DNA of 64,000 nt, taken from positions 14,094,501 through 14,158,500 of the forward strand of contig NC_079882.1 of assembly GCF_029227915.1 (NCBI RefSeq). Reading direction: 5' to 3'. Both the position numbers and the translations under genes were made by a program. This document shows, piece after piece, positions 42,880 to 53,932 of the stretch. The DNA comes from Hydractinia symbiolongicarpus (taxonomy: Eukaryota; Cnidaria; Hydrozoa; Anthoathecata; Hydractiniidae). Below the pieces are notes generated by a model. It saw only the letters and a program-made list of their open reading frames with translations. It was not told the origin of the DNA and searched no databases. Positions within the stretch are counted from its first letter, which is position 1. Each line of letters opens with the position of its first letter.

Positions 42880-43060
42880 GTATCTTCGAAAATCTTGCTT
42901 CTCATAGACAAACATTTCCTGATACAAAACAAGCTCCACATAATATTAAACCGCAACAACGTAAAAGTTTCTTACAGCTGCACAACTTATGTTGCTATAT
43001 TCTACATGCCATTTGATGGTAAAAATATAAGGATGTTTCATTTATTAGTGACTTCTATGC
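42880..43060 (+). pseudogene. Tail of the same RT polyprotein
   Basis: LLLIDKHFLIQNKLHIILNR followed by NNVKVSYSCTT, a block that in related proteins links RT to a GIY-YIG nuclease. The nuclease itself is absent; a different element starts at 43136. Confidence 0.5.
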
Positions 43061-43135
43061 TGCAAGTAGACTGTTCATTCCATTCTTTGGCATATTTTAG
43101 ATACAATTTTATCATATAAAGTGACTCTCCACAAG

Positions 43136-44295
43136 GGGTCATCTACAAATTTCGTATGACATTTTATACGAATATATACGAATTTAATTGCTTCTAATTC
43201 GTATAAAAATCGTATACAATTCGCATAGTGTTAATTAGTTTACGATTTCTAAAAAATCCTATACGAATTTTATACGATTTTGATCCAAATTTTCATACAA
43301 ATTATTAAGATTTTGCAATACAAATTGCGATACAAATTTTTAAATGAATGGTCATACGAATTTAATTTTCAATATAGTTTCTTCATAGAAATCTAACTTT
43401 TCGCTATGTAGCTAGTCTTAAAATAAACATTAACAATTTCTAAACGCTGTTCTTATTACTTCAAATGATTAAAACTTACAAATAACCATCTCTAAACGCT
43501 GTTTGTGCGAATTTCGAAGGATTAGTACTTACAAACAAAATGATTTATAATGTTAAATAAGATAATTATCTCTCGCCGCTTTTCGTTCTTAAATTTTTAA
43601 AACATGATGTAACGAAGCATTTCTATCGCCGTTCTTCGTTTTTAAATTTTTAAAACGCGATCTAAAAAAGTATTTCTATTGCCACTTTTCGTTCTTAAAC
43701 TTTAAAAAATGAGATCTAACGAAGAATTTTTATCGCCGTTCTTTGTTCTTAAATAAATCAAGAATGTTTTGTTTATAACGCACAAGTTAATGACTTACAA
43801 GACTCGCAAGATAATTAATAGGAACAAAAGATAAACAACTACCGCCTCCGAGAAAAAGGTATGAAACTTAAGCGTAAGCGTACACTTACATCTCGACTGT
43901 ACTGTATTTATATAAGATTTTTTTCTTACCCATGCGAATTTAATAAAAAAACTTGTACGTTTTTTTTTAAAAAAAACCATACTCATTTAATTATAAAAAC
44001 TTAAACAAGTTTTTTTTAAAAACTCATATTCGAATTTATTAAAATCTTGAACGAATTTTTTATGCATATGTACGTATGCATCTAATTAAAAACTCACGAA
44101 TTTTTGTATTAATTTAAAACTCATACGAATTTAACTCATACGAATTTAACTCATGCGAATTTAATTTAAAACTCATACAAATTTTATACGATTTTAGAAA
44201 ACTAACGAATTTAATTACTGTATGGCAGAAGAGATTTCGTATAGCATATACAAATTTTTTTAATACGAATTGCTACGAATTTTGTAGATGATCCC
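43136..44295. mobile_element. Non-autonomous element rich in TACGAATTT
   Basis: Imperfect inverted ends GGGTCATCTACAAATTTCGTA-like on the left and the complement (GTAGATGATCCC) on the right. The interior has many ATACGAATTT/AAATTCGTAT words plus three ~100-bp spaced copies of TTTCGTTCTTAAATTTTTAA. No protein frame. Target duplication not found. Confidence 0.55.
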
Positions 44296-44774
44296 TAACT
44301 CGAAACCCTTTATCTCGAACTGCTCCTTAACTCAAAACGAATTTTATAGGTACCATGAAAATTTCCTAATAAACTGTCATGATCTGAAAATTGAAGAATT
44401 TCAGAGTTTTTTTCTGATTCAAATATTTTCCACATGGGCCGCCTTAAAAATGATGGAGTCCCTCAAGGATTTGAATGATAATATTAAACATCATATCAAT
44501 TTGACCAGTTAACAAACTGTAATTACAGATTTTTTCATTACAGAATAGATTTAGTCAACTGAAAAAAACTGTTTACGACTTACTTCTCATCTTAAGGTAT
44601 ATAATTACTCTTAAACTCACACAGTAAAAACGCAAATATGCAGTGAACAGTTCTATTAGCAAGAATACTAAAAACAACAACAAATAAATACAAAGAGCAG
44701 CGAGAATACACAAAAACAACTAAATATATACAACGATAAATGAGTGAGCATATTACTATATAAAGACGAAGTAG
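44296..44774. other. No clear gene
   Basis: Starts with CTAACTCGAAACCC and TATCTCGAACTG phrases, typical of pogo/Tc1-type terminal sequence also seen at 52005-52095. Nothing else recognised. Confidence 0.35.
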
Positions 44775-44859
44775 CTAATATAAAGCTAAGTCTATATTAC
44801 AAATATATACATAGTAGGTAAGGCGAAAATCCAAATCCAAATGTATGTTAAATTGTAAA

Positions 44860-45399
44860 TTAGGAATGTGTGTTAAGGTGCAATGCCATGATACGCTGGG
44901 CGGACAGGCACTGAGATAGTGGCATGTGTAGGTAGAGAAACATAAAATCTGACTTCCAGTCTGCAAGAATGGGGATGGAATCCAGTGGAACCCCCACTTC
45001 CAGTGCATATGTGGCACCACCCCGTCGAAATAAGTGAGTCCCATATAGGTGGGCTGGAACCCCAAGCTCTGTCAAAACTTTCTTAATACAGGCCATAAAA
45101 GATCGATAGGTAAAAATACTAGTAGCGAATGAGGCAGAGTCATGCCAGCATAATGCTTGAAAGTTAGTGGTACATCAGGCGTAAGAGAAAAACGAGTGAG
45201 CAACAGCAGCAACTGGGCACAAAGGTGACGATGGAATAGCCACCAGTGGAACAGTAATAGTACGCTGTCCTAACTGGATGATTTTACTCCAGCGAACTAG
45301 TATCAACAACTGTGAATGGGATAAAACAAAATCAGACCTAGTAAAGTTGATGCGAGCATTGAAGGCAGCTGACAATGTAGGTAGCAGATGAGACTTGCG
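44860..45399 (-). pseudogene. Tyrosine recombinase, catalytic part
   Basis: On the minus strand: LLFRKSHLLP, NARINFTRSDFVLSHSQ, LILVRWSKIIQ (first catalytic Arg), LCPVAA, then after two frame changes ACIKKVLTELGV, YGTHLFRRGGATYALEVGVP (HxxR), LADWKSDFMFLYLHMP (nucleophile Tyr). The R...HxxR...Y set is preserved. Crypton and DIRS elements carry such recombinases; no RT or RNase H is attached here, so Crypton-like is preferred without certainty. Confidence 0.7.
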
Positions 45400-45405
45400 A
45401 AATAG

Positions 45406-46644
45406 CAGGCCTCGTCAGGAATGGCGTGCGATCGCACGCGCACACGCCCACACACGCCATGTTTGAATGTTCCTGTGCGATCTTCGCACGCCAAAAAAAA
45501 CACTAAATACCTCAGGCGTGCGCTAATCGCACACCAAATTAAATAATGTTCTGTTCAATGAAGGCCTACGGGAATAATATAAAGTGCCGATTGCGAGTAA
45601 AGCTACACATCTTTGAGAGTACGAGTACAAATAAATGTGAGTAAAATAATTCAGAGTGAGAGTACAATGCAAGTGCGAGTAAAATAAATAAGAGTCATCA
45701 ATAATTAAACTACTCGCAAGTAAATCTTTAAAAATCATGTTACTCGTGAGTTGTATTAAAGAAAAACAAAGACATTAATTTTAATTCACCATTTATTTTT
45801 TTTTTTAATTTAGTTGCTCTTTTGAAATTAATAAATAAATTTTCAACTTTGCTGTCTTTTACTTCTTTAAATGCTTTCGCTACTTTCATTATATGAAATC
45901 ACTTCCAGCATGTTCTTTCGCAGAAACCACTTCCAGCATGTTCTTCGCAGAAATCACTTCCAGCATGTTCTTTCGCAAGCACAGAGTCAGCATGATATCT
46001 AATTATAGTTATGGTGATCAATTGCCACATGCTGACTTTGCTTTCTGAATATTTTTCAACAATCATTGCTTTACAACTCAGACAACAATCTGTATAGTTT
46101 TAAAACATCGCCATAGAAACAGGACGTCACAAAGCTTGTTATTGTTTTGTTTAGGGGGGAATGTTTTAAGATCGAAGCAACAATAATAACGTGAGGGATT
46201 TTTTTATAAAAAAACAGTTTAATGTTTAATGATATATTTTTTTGAAAAGTATAAAAATAAAAAATATTTATACCTCTAAAAAAATATTTACAAAAAAGTT
46301 ATTAACTGAAAGAGTTTTATGACTGTAACTTGCATGTTTTATAATTTTTTTTCATCCTGTTGCTACGTCGTATACTTTTTTTTAAAAAAATAATGAATAA
46401 TGAACGCATCGCACATTTTAGTTTTGTCGCAACAAATTACCAGCTTTTCAAAACATGGCAAAATTAGTGTTGCTGTATGCGAGTTCTATGATTATTCGAA
46501 AAAAACAATGGAACAAAAATAAGCACACGCCATCGCACGCCATTGAAAATTATGCCATGCGAACAACGCACGCCTCAAAATTATTAAGAAGTACCATGAC
46601 GTGCGAAGCTCGCACGCTAGCATTTTTCTTCCTGACGAGGCCTG
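45406..46644. mobile_element. MITE 2, 1239 bp, 6-bp target duplication
   Basis: Perfect 16-bp inverted ends CAGGCCTCGTCAGGAA, flanked by AAATAG at 45400-45405 and 46645-46650. It interrupts the tyrosine recombinase between GLF and RKS, so the original site can be read. Subterminal zones carry palindromic GCGTGCGATCGCACGC and GCGTGCGAGCTTCGCACG. No transposase frame. Shares CAGGCCT and TSD length with MITE 1. Confidence 0.85.
45895..45977 (+). repeat. Tandem repeat, 3 x 28 bp
   Basis: Three units of GAAATCACTTCCAGCATG plus TTCTTTCGCA, inside MITE 2; the middle unit lacks one base. Confidence 0.85.
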
Positions 46645-47081
46645 AAATAGGCCAAAAACGGATACAAGGCAAATAGCCCAAAAAGAGGCACGCTTACTGG
46701 AATTGAGATTTAAACGAGACCGGATACCAAGAAGCAAATTTATGGTAATAGGAAGACGGGGCTGTGGTGGAACACCAAGCATCCGCTTCATACCAGTCAG
46801 AACAGAGAAAAGGACCCAGTTATCAGAGAGTGGATTATGGAACCCCATCTCCTGGTGCAGAAGTCCAACAAAATTGAGGTACACACAAACTGACTGCGGA
46901 AGGAGAAAGCGGGCAAGGTAGGCAGCGTACATACAGAGACTTGATGTATTAGCAGGAACAATTGGGAGGTGCATGAGTTTACAAAATTTATAATATGCAG
47001 AGCGATGACTACGGTAGCTCTTTTTTGTGTTAGCAGAGTAGGTGGCTTCACGACAAAACAAAACATCAGAGAGCAGGCCAT
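46645..47081 (-). pseudogene. Tyrosine recombinase, N-terminal part
   Basis: Core-binding domain: TYSANTKKSYRSHRSAYYKF, PANTSSLCMYAAYLA, SVCVYLNFVGLLHQEMGFHN, SVLTGMKRMLGVPPQPRLPI, SFWAICLVSVFGLF. The last codons continue at 45399 on the other side of MITE 2. Upstream residues (ASFKHGLLSDVLF) are in frame to at least 47081; no start was identified. Confidence 0.7.
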
Positions 47082-47433
47082 GTTTGAAAGAGGCGAGATC
47101 TAGAACAAAAATAAAAAGACGTCCTAACCGATAACAAAAAAATTAGCTAATAGATAATAGTAACATGACTCAGACATGTGTAAAAAGGCAGAGACATTTG
47201 CAGAACATATCCCTTGCAGATCAATTTGTTGCACGCTAAATATACTCTGAGTAGTAGTAGTAGTAGTATTTATTTCGTGTTAGATAACTGTATATTTTAC
47301 ATTAAATAAATACCTACGGGGAGACCATCAGATAGTATAAATACTAATGTAGGTGATGGCCACCTATATCAGATCAAACGATTGCAATAAGCAGTATGAC
47401 ACTACAAAAAAAAATTTTTTAGTAAAATCTTTT

Positions 47434-50400
47434 TTATGCAGTGGAGAGATTAGTGTTATAGCAATCCAGAAAATAAGTTTTGCAGATTTTTTTTAGTTGT
47501 TTTAGAGTGAGAGAGGCTAGGTCGTATTGGTGAAAGTGTTGTTGGATATTGTTCCAATTAATAATAGATTGGTAACGTATAGATTTGAGACCAAATGAGG
47601 TAGTCCTAACAGAAGGTCTAGCTAGAAGTTTAATGGATTTACTTCTTGTTGAATGATTAGATGAATGGCAGACCAATTTAAAAATATCACAAATATTACC
47701 TGGAGAATGCAGATTTATAATATTAAAAGTTAAAATAATGTTGAGAAATTTTATAAGATCTGAAAGAGTAAGAATATTAAGATTAAGAAAAATAGGATTT
47801 GATGGTGAGTTAAATTTAGAAAAAGTAATGATTCGGAGAGCAGCTTTTTGTAAGCGAAAAATTCTACACGACTTTGAAGTGAGACCCCACACTTGCGGAC
47901 TATAAGAAATATGAGAAGAAAATAATGCATGGTAAATTGAAAGTAGGATATCCTTAGGCACATAATATCTTAGTTTGCAAAGAGCTCCATTTTTTTTTCT
48001 TAATTTATTGCCAATATAAGATATGTGGAAATCCCAATCTAGAAATTCATCTATTAATATACCTAGATATCTTACATGAGATGAGAATTCAAGTTTTTTT
48101 CCATTTAATTTCAGCCTTATATCATAGTTGACTGCTTTATTTCTTTGCCTAAATAGGATGACTTCAGTCTTTGCTACATTTAATGCTATTTTATTTGCAG
48201 TTAGCCATTTATATATACATTTTAAATCTATATTTAAATGCTTCTGCATTTTTTTCAGATTATGGTTAGCATATAACATGCAAGTGTCATCTGCAAAATG
48301 AAAAATTTCTGAAAAAATTATTGAGTTAATTAAATCATTAATATAAAGTAAAAAATAAAATAGGACCAAGAACGGAACCTTGGGGAACTCCATGTTTAAT
48401 AAAAAGTTTTTTAGATTTGGTGTTAGTTAGGGAGACATATTGTACCCTATCGCTGAGATAGGAGCGAAACCAGGAGTTTGTTACACCTCTAATTCCATAA
48501 TGTTCAAGCTTTGAAAGGAGAATTTCGTGTGATACAGTATCAAAGGCCTTTTGAAGGTCTATGAAGATTCCACATGCAAACTTACAATTATCTAAATTTT
48601 GTCGAATAGTTTCAGTGAGACTAATTAGTGCATGGGTGGTTGAATGTTTGGTCCTAAATCCAAATTGTTTATTGGTTATAATTTTATTAGAATCTAGGAA
48701 AGAAATTAATCGGTTTTTAATTATTTTTTTAAAGATCTTATCCAAATTGCTTAATAATGATATGGGTCTATAATTATTTGGATCAAGAGGAGACCCTTTA
48801 TTCTTGTAGATTGGTATGACACTAACCATCTTTAATATGTTTGGGAATACACCTTGTTGTAGGGAAAGATTAAAAAGTTTGGTTAATATTGCAGAAATTG
48901 CTATGTTGGCTTGTTTTAAGATAAGATTAGGGACACTGTTTGGGCCCGATGCTTTGGTTAAATCAAGGTTATTTATGATCTTTAAAACTTCTTCTATTGT
49001 TACAGGGTTAAAGAATAATGAGTTACTATTATTATTTTTTAGGTAAGATGAAAAGTGTGTATTGTTATGTGGAATTTGGTTTCTAATTTTATCTGCAAAA
49101 GAAGTAAAATGTTCATTAAAAGCATTAGCTACAGTTAATTTTTCAGAGATTATTTTATCATTTATTTTTAAGGAAGAAGTGCTAGATCTACTGTTGTTAT
49201 CTTTATTATTTAAAATATCCTTTATACCTTTCCAAATTTTTCTACTGTTATTTTTGTTGATTAAGAAAAATTCTTTATAATAGTTTGATTTTGAGTTCCT
49301 GATAAGATTAACTATACGATTTCTATAAAATTTATATTGGTTTTAATAATATAATTTTTTTTCTTGGTTTTTAGCTTTGATTAACTTTTTATAGTAATTA
49401 TTGCGGATGTTAATGGATTTTAGAATAGCTCTAGTGACCCAAGGTTTATTTCTATTACTTAATTGTTTTTTTGATAGTTTTTTATTAGGGGTATGTCTAC
49501 TTACAATTTGGTCTAATTGATTAAAAAAAAGGTTAAAAGAGTTATTTACATTATTTTCATTTGAAAGCAAAGTAGAATCCCAATCTATAGATTCTATGTC
49601 ATTTATTACGGCATTATTGTTTAAATTTTTCCAATCCTTGTAATAGGTGTCTAAATTATCCTTGACTTTAAGTCTATTGTCAAAATAAATTAAAAATTGA
49701 GGAAGGTGGTCTGAAATTGAGGTGATGATGTTACCTGAGAAATATTTTGTAAATGGATTAGATGTAAATATATTATCAATTAAAGTTTTAGATGTATTAG
49801 ATATTCTGGTTGGAATTGTTATAGATGGTTGTAAAAAATTAGAATAAAGTTCATCCAGGAAATCATCAACTAGATGGTTACTTTCACATTTTAGAAGATC
49901 AATATTAAAATCTCCCATTAAAATAAGTTTTTGTTTTTGCTTAATAGCTACTTCAAAGAAGGGTTTAAGATACAAATTAATAAATTCAGGAATTGGCATA
50001 TTAGGGTGTTTATAAATGCACCCAACAATGGTATTTTTACGATTGTTATCTAAGATTTCTACAAAAGTTGATTCTAATTTACTTTCAAGAAAGAGCAAGT
50101 TTGAAAGGTCTGAGCGTACCACTACTGTTAGCGAATTAGAAATATACAAGGAAGTACCTCCTGCATTGCTGCTTGAAAGGTTATGAAATCCTCTATAACC
50201 TTTTAAAATTGGTGTTATTGAGTACTTACTAAGTCTAGTTTCACTGAAGCCTAACACATCAAAGTCAATATTGAGAGAGTTCAGAAGAATGTTGATATTA
50301 TCAATATTCTTGGGAAGAGAACAAGTATTAAGATGAAAATAAGAAAAATTAGGTGTAAGGTCCGAAGAAGAAAGTTGTTCAAGAGTAGAGTTAAAGCTGT

Positions 50401-50740
50401 TATATTCATAATATTTACAATTAGTAAACCGTTCATCTTCATCATCAACATTATTTGAAAAAGAGGTTTCAATATGAGAGTTAACGTCAGAAAAAATCTG
50501 ACTTTTTTGTGCCTCAAACAGAGGTGTATTGTCACTCTGGAATGGAAAAATTTCAGAATTACACTTTAAACACGACCATGCCTCATCTGAGTTATCCTTG
50601 GTGAGTTTTTTGAAGTCATTAGAATTAAGCAAGTTACAACTTGGGTGAACCCAAAGTTTACAAAAATCACAAAAGATACAGTTAGAATTTGCCCTAATCA
50701 ATTCACTGCATATACCACAAAAAAACTTACTAATTCTTAG
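47434..50740 (-). pseudogene. LINE C ORF2: zinc finger, endonuclease, reverse transcriptase
   Basis: Order: PHD-like finger (FCGICSEL, CIFCDFCKLWVHPSC, CLKC), APE-type endonuclease (HLNTCSL, GFSETRLS, LMGDFNIDLL, ISDHLP), linker, RT (YRPISLLSNLDKIFK, GIFIDLQKAFDTVSHEILL, GVPQGSVLGPILF, FHFADDTCMLYA) and a C-terminal region (RLQKAALRI, SIINWNNIQQ) ending CYNTNLSTA. The ADD catalytic pair is intact. Defects: TAA at 49343-49345 between KLYY and NQYKF, and a 1-base frame change in an A/T run near 48350-48362. No ATG was found at the start of the frame. Makes the nicking and cDNA-priming enzyme of the element. Confidence 0.82.
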
Positions 50741-50917
50741 TTTGCGCGTTTGAGAGGGAAGCCAAAGAACTCACATAAATTACTGCATGAGCATCAGACT
50801 AATTTTAGCACATCTTCGCCGCCATATTAGAAATCAATTATAGATCGTACTAACAAAAAATTTTCCTAGTTGGTAATTATACTAAAAATATTAGTAAGCG
50901 TGGAGAATCGAAAAAAT

Positions 50918-51757
50918 TTATTCGGCATCAGCGTTAAAGTTGAAAGTTGGAAATAGGCCAGAAAGTTTATCAAAGTGATCTATCTTAATTTTCTGATCAT
51001 TTTCTTCAACAACGATGAAGAGATTTCCATTAAAAACCCAAAAACGATTGATCATCTTCTTTGAATGAAGTCTCTTACATTTGCCCCACAGGAACTTCAT
51101 GTACGGGGATAGGTTAAAATTAATAAAAATATTTCCTTTCAGACCAATTTCTCGCAATTTCTTTTTAGTTTTCGAGTTCGAATCTTTTAACTTGAATTTA
51201 TTTGCATGTAAAAGGTCGCAGTTTTTTTTGTTAACGAAGCGTACAATCGTTTTCTTAGTTTCGTTTTCTCTAGCGTAAAGGCGGTGGCATGCTTCAACAT
51301 CGCTTTCAGAAATTTCAACACCTATAGCCTTAGCAATCTCAATGACTTTATCTTGAAGCTCATCTTGGTCAATAGAATTAGGTATACCACAAACCTCAAC
51401 ATTGTTCCGTCGGACGTACTGTTGGAGATTAATCACGTCTTTTTCCAATTCCAGCATGAATTTATCTTTTTCTTGATTTTTCTCTTTCATTGCATCAATT
51501 TCATCTCTTAAAACTTTAATTGCAGTTCTTAGTTGTTCAACGATATCATTTTTTTGTTGCAATAGTCCGTTTTTGAAATATTCTTTGAGGTTAGAGATCT
51601 GCTCAATAAGGAAGTCTTGTGTGATTGCCAAGTTGGATGAGGATTCTTCCGGGAGCATTTCACTTTTCGTGTTGTTGTTGGTTGTGTTGGTGGTCTTGGC
51701 TCTTACATTACTCCTTAGGTTGATACTGATGGGGCTTGTGTTGGTGGACATATTCAA
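50918..51757 (-). CDS. LINE C ORF1: coiled-coil RNA-binding protein
   Basis: 279 codons, intact. Ser/Thr/Asn-rich start, long coiled coil (about 55-118: LKEYFKNGLLQQKNDIVEQL to DVINLQQYVRRNNVEV), an RRM-like domain (VEVCGIPNS, VEACHRLYA, TIVRFVNKKNCDLL) and a basic C-terminal domain (IFINFNLSPYMKFLWGKCK). This is the layout of L1/CR1-type ORF1 proteins, which form trimers on element RNA. Its frame is one gap of about 180 bp before ORF2. Confidence 0.82.
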   Translation of the reverse strand: MNMSTNTSPISINLRSNVRAKTTNTTNNNTKSEMLPEESSSNLAITQDFLIEQISNLKEYFKNGLLQQKNDIVEQLRTAIKVLRDEIDAMKEKNQEKDKFMLELEKDVINLQQYVRRNNVEVCGIPNSIDQDELQDKVIEIAKAIGVEISESDVEACHRLYARENETKKTIVRFVNKKNCDLLHANKFKLKDSNSKTKKKLREIGLKGNIFINFNLSPYMKFLWGKCKRLHSKKMINRFWVFNGNLFIVVEENDQKIKIDHFDKLSGLFPTFNFNADAE

Positions 51758-51835
51758 GTCTTTAGTTCTTTAAAGTTAAAATGAGTTTTTTGACACAGGC
51801 GACGCCCTTTTTTTGAGGCAAGGGATTCTGGGAGG

Positions 51836-52339
51836 AACCTTCTAGAAGGAGTCACATGGAGTGGAGTACTAGGATACTCAATGGGGGTATGTACATACTG
51901 TGGAATTTAAACACTGATAAACAAGATTTATCAGTCACAAATACATCGTTTTCTTTTAAGGGGCTTATATATAGCTAAAGGATAAACTTAGCAAAATTTC
52001 CAAACTCTCCTTTACTCGAACCGCTCCATAGCGCGAACGATTTCTGGTTCCCCGTCAGAATTCGAGTTATGGAGAGTCCACCGTAGTTAAACTTTCAAAT
52101 ATATAGTGGACATTCGAAACAGAAGTCTCTTAATTCTATTTTCACCGGTGGAATTAAGGTGTTGCTAAGGAAATTCTAAGGTGCTACAAACAAAATACAG
52201 ACTAAATTTGGATTGAAAAGCAAACGTCACTATATTGTTTTTTACCTGGATCAGCTTCAAATACTGTATTATGTACTAAGTTTGATGACCTTTTTTTAAT
52301 CCCAATGACGTCGTTAAAATTAGTTTTTTGTTTGAAACA
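51836..52339. other. No gene; pogo-type terminal phrase
   Basis: Around 52005-52095 the words TTTACTCGAACCGCTCC and AATTCGAGTTATGGAGAG face each other as an inverted pair, as in remnants of pogo/Tigger MITEs. Otherwise nothing seen. Confidence 0.4.
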
Positions 52340-52900
52340 TAATTAAGACGGCCTTTTCCTTCTCCGACCGATTTTTTAACCGATTGCCGTAACGTCACGG
52401 CTTTTAAAGTCCGACCTGACCCCGCGACTTAGCGCTACGCCGGCTTTGTGCGTATCTTGATAATCGTAAAGAATGAAGACTGCGGCTACGAATTTGATCA
52501 CAAATATTGTTGTAAACTGTTATTTTGTTATTATTTTATTATTATTTATTATTATTTAAATTTTCGTTTCCAGATGTTTTTAACGAGGCGGATTTTGTGC
52601 CACTAAAAGGAGCTCTAGGGGTTAAGGTACGAGTGGCGCTGTAGATTAGTGGTTATAGCTCTCGTACTTTGTGCGGGAAACCGGGGTTCGATTCTTCTTG
52701 ACGGCGATTCAACATGGGCGAGTGAATGTTACAGTACTGGAATCAGGACACCTAACATCGTGGATCGCGTATCATGCGCGTCGCGCAAGTAGTCATCCTC
52801 GTCCCCAGGGTCTTGTGGCCCCTGAGCCCTTATTACGGAGTGGCCAACAATGACCCTGGAACAGGCTGGTCATGTGATACAAAAATGCCCAGACATACTG
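52340..52900 (+). repeat. SINE-like repeat with tRNA-like head
   Basis: Left part (52370-52530) shares blocks with 8040-8200. Within it, TAGATTAGTGGTTATAGCTC (A box) and GGGGTTCGATTCTT (B box) at about 52640-52695 form a pol III promoter pair 34 bp apart. Arms pair poorly, so it is a SINE or tRNA relic rather than a working tRNA gene. Downstream GTGGCCAACAATGACCCTGG belongs to the same repeat. Confidence 0.55.
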
Positions 52901-53379
52901 GGCATTTTTGAAATTCCAGAAATAATGAGATGCAAACTTGACGCTCGCCTTTAAAAGCAAGATTTAGAAATGGCGAGCGAAAAAGAAACAACATCGAAGA
53001 AATGTTTTGGCCAATAAAACCAAGATTATCAGAATATTACTGACTTTGCTCTATTGATCTAGCTTGGCTTGATTGTTTAATATTGGCACTAGAAATTAAA
53101 AAAAGGTTGCGAAGCATTACGCAAGTTGCAAGCAAAATCGAAACTAGCCAATAGTTGACCCTAGTACTTTTGTTTCTCTTTGATATATTACGACGAGGTG
53201 CTTACATCTTACTGCAGCTGATATCTGGGAAATACACCAAAACTGAATATCATAGACGTAGAAAACCCTGGGGACGAAGTTGTAAAATAAACTCGCCGCG
53301 AAACAACAACAACTCGTTGTGCAAAAGTAGTGATTTTTTGGCAAAAATACAATATTTATATGCGGAATATTTCTTTTAA
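52901..53379. other. No gene seen
   Basis: No convincing exon, RNA gene or repeat structure recognised. Confidence 0.4.
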
Positions 53380-53932
53380 CCCTATTCGGTCCGGGGTTTT
53401 TCGAACATACTTTGACCGGGGGCTTGAAAATTGTTAAAAATGCCACTATCTGCTTAAAATATAATTACTTTTGTTCTAGAGCGAATTTTTACATTCTGTT
53501 TGAAGTTTCTGAAAGCTAAATAAAATGTTTTTAACATATCTTCCGGTTTTTACATGGATCGGATAAAAAATTGCCAAAAATTGACCGAAAATCCGTTTTT
53601 TCCAGATTTCCGGGTAAAATCCGACAAAATCTGGAAATTGGATTAGTCACGTGTCAAAATTATTCAAAATGATTCTTCCTAACAGGAGTTATTATATTTT
53701 CCCTTTTATAAGGATTTCATAGAGATTTTAGGGGTAGTTTCGAGTAATGGCCAATATCAAAGCCTCTGAATGGTATGGGACCTAAAAATTTAGCATGCAG
53801 GTGTCTAATAGATAAATGTTAAAACTCAGTAAGTATCGTAGCCTTATAAGAAAGCAATCAGGAGTTATTAAAAAAAAACCGTCAGGGGGGGGCGGATTCC
53901 CCCCCCCCCCCCCCCCCCCGGACCGAATAGGG
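53380..53932. mobile_element. TTAA-flanked MITE with poly-C tract
   Basis: Inverted ends CCCTATTCGGTCCGGGG, flanked by TTAA at 53376-53379 and 53933-53936: a piggyBac-type non-autonomous element. Near the right end a G8 run (53885-53892) faces a C21 run (53899-53919). No coding frame. Confidence 0.8.

Larger units (their letters stand above)
47258..51835 (-). mobile_element. LINE C, near full length
   Basis: Two-ORF non-LTR retrotransposon on the minus strand: ORF1 (50918-51757), ORF2 (about 50740-47434), then a 3' end AACACGAAATAAATAC with (TAC)n. The 5' UTR is short, ending near 51835. The 5' border and target duplication are uncertain. Only one stop and one frame change are seen in ORF2, so it inserted recently relative to LINEs A and B. 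Confidence 0.8.

Noticed and set aside
52640-52705. tRNA gene candidate with A and B boxes.
   Set aside because: Acceptor and anticodon stems do not pair properly and the sequence continues into a dispersed repeat; kept as a SINE head.
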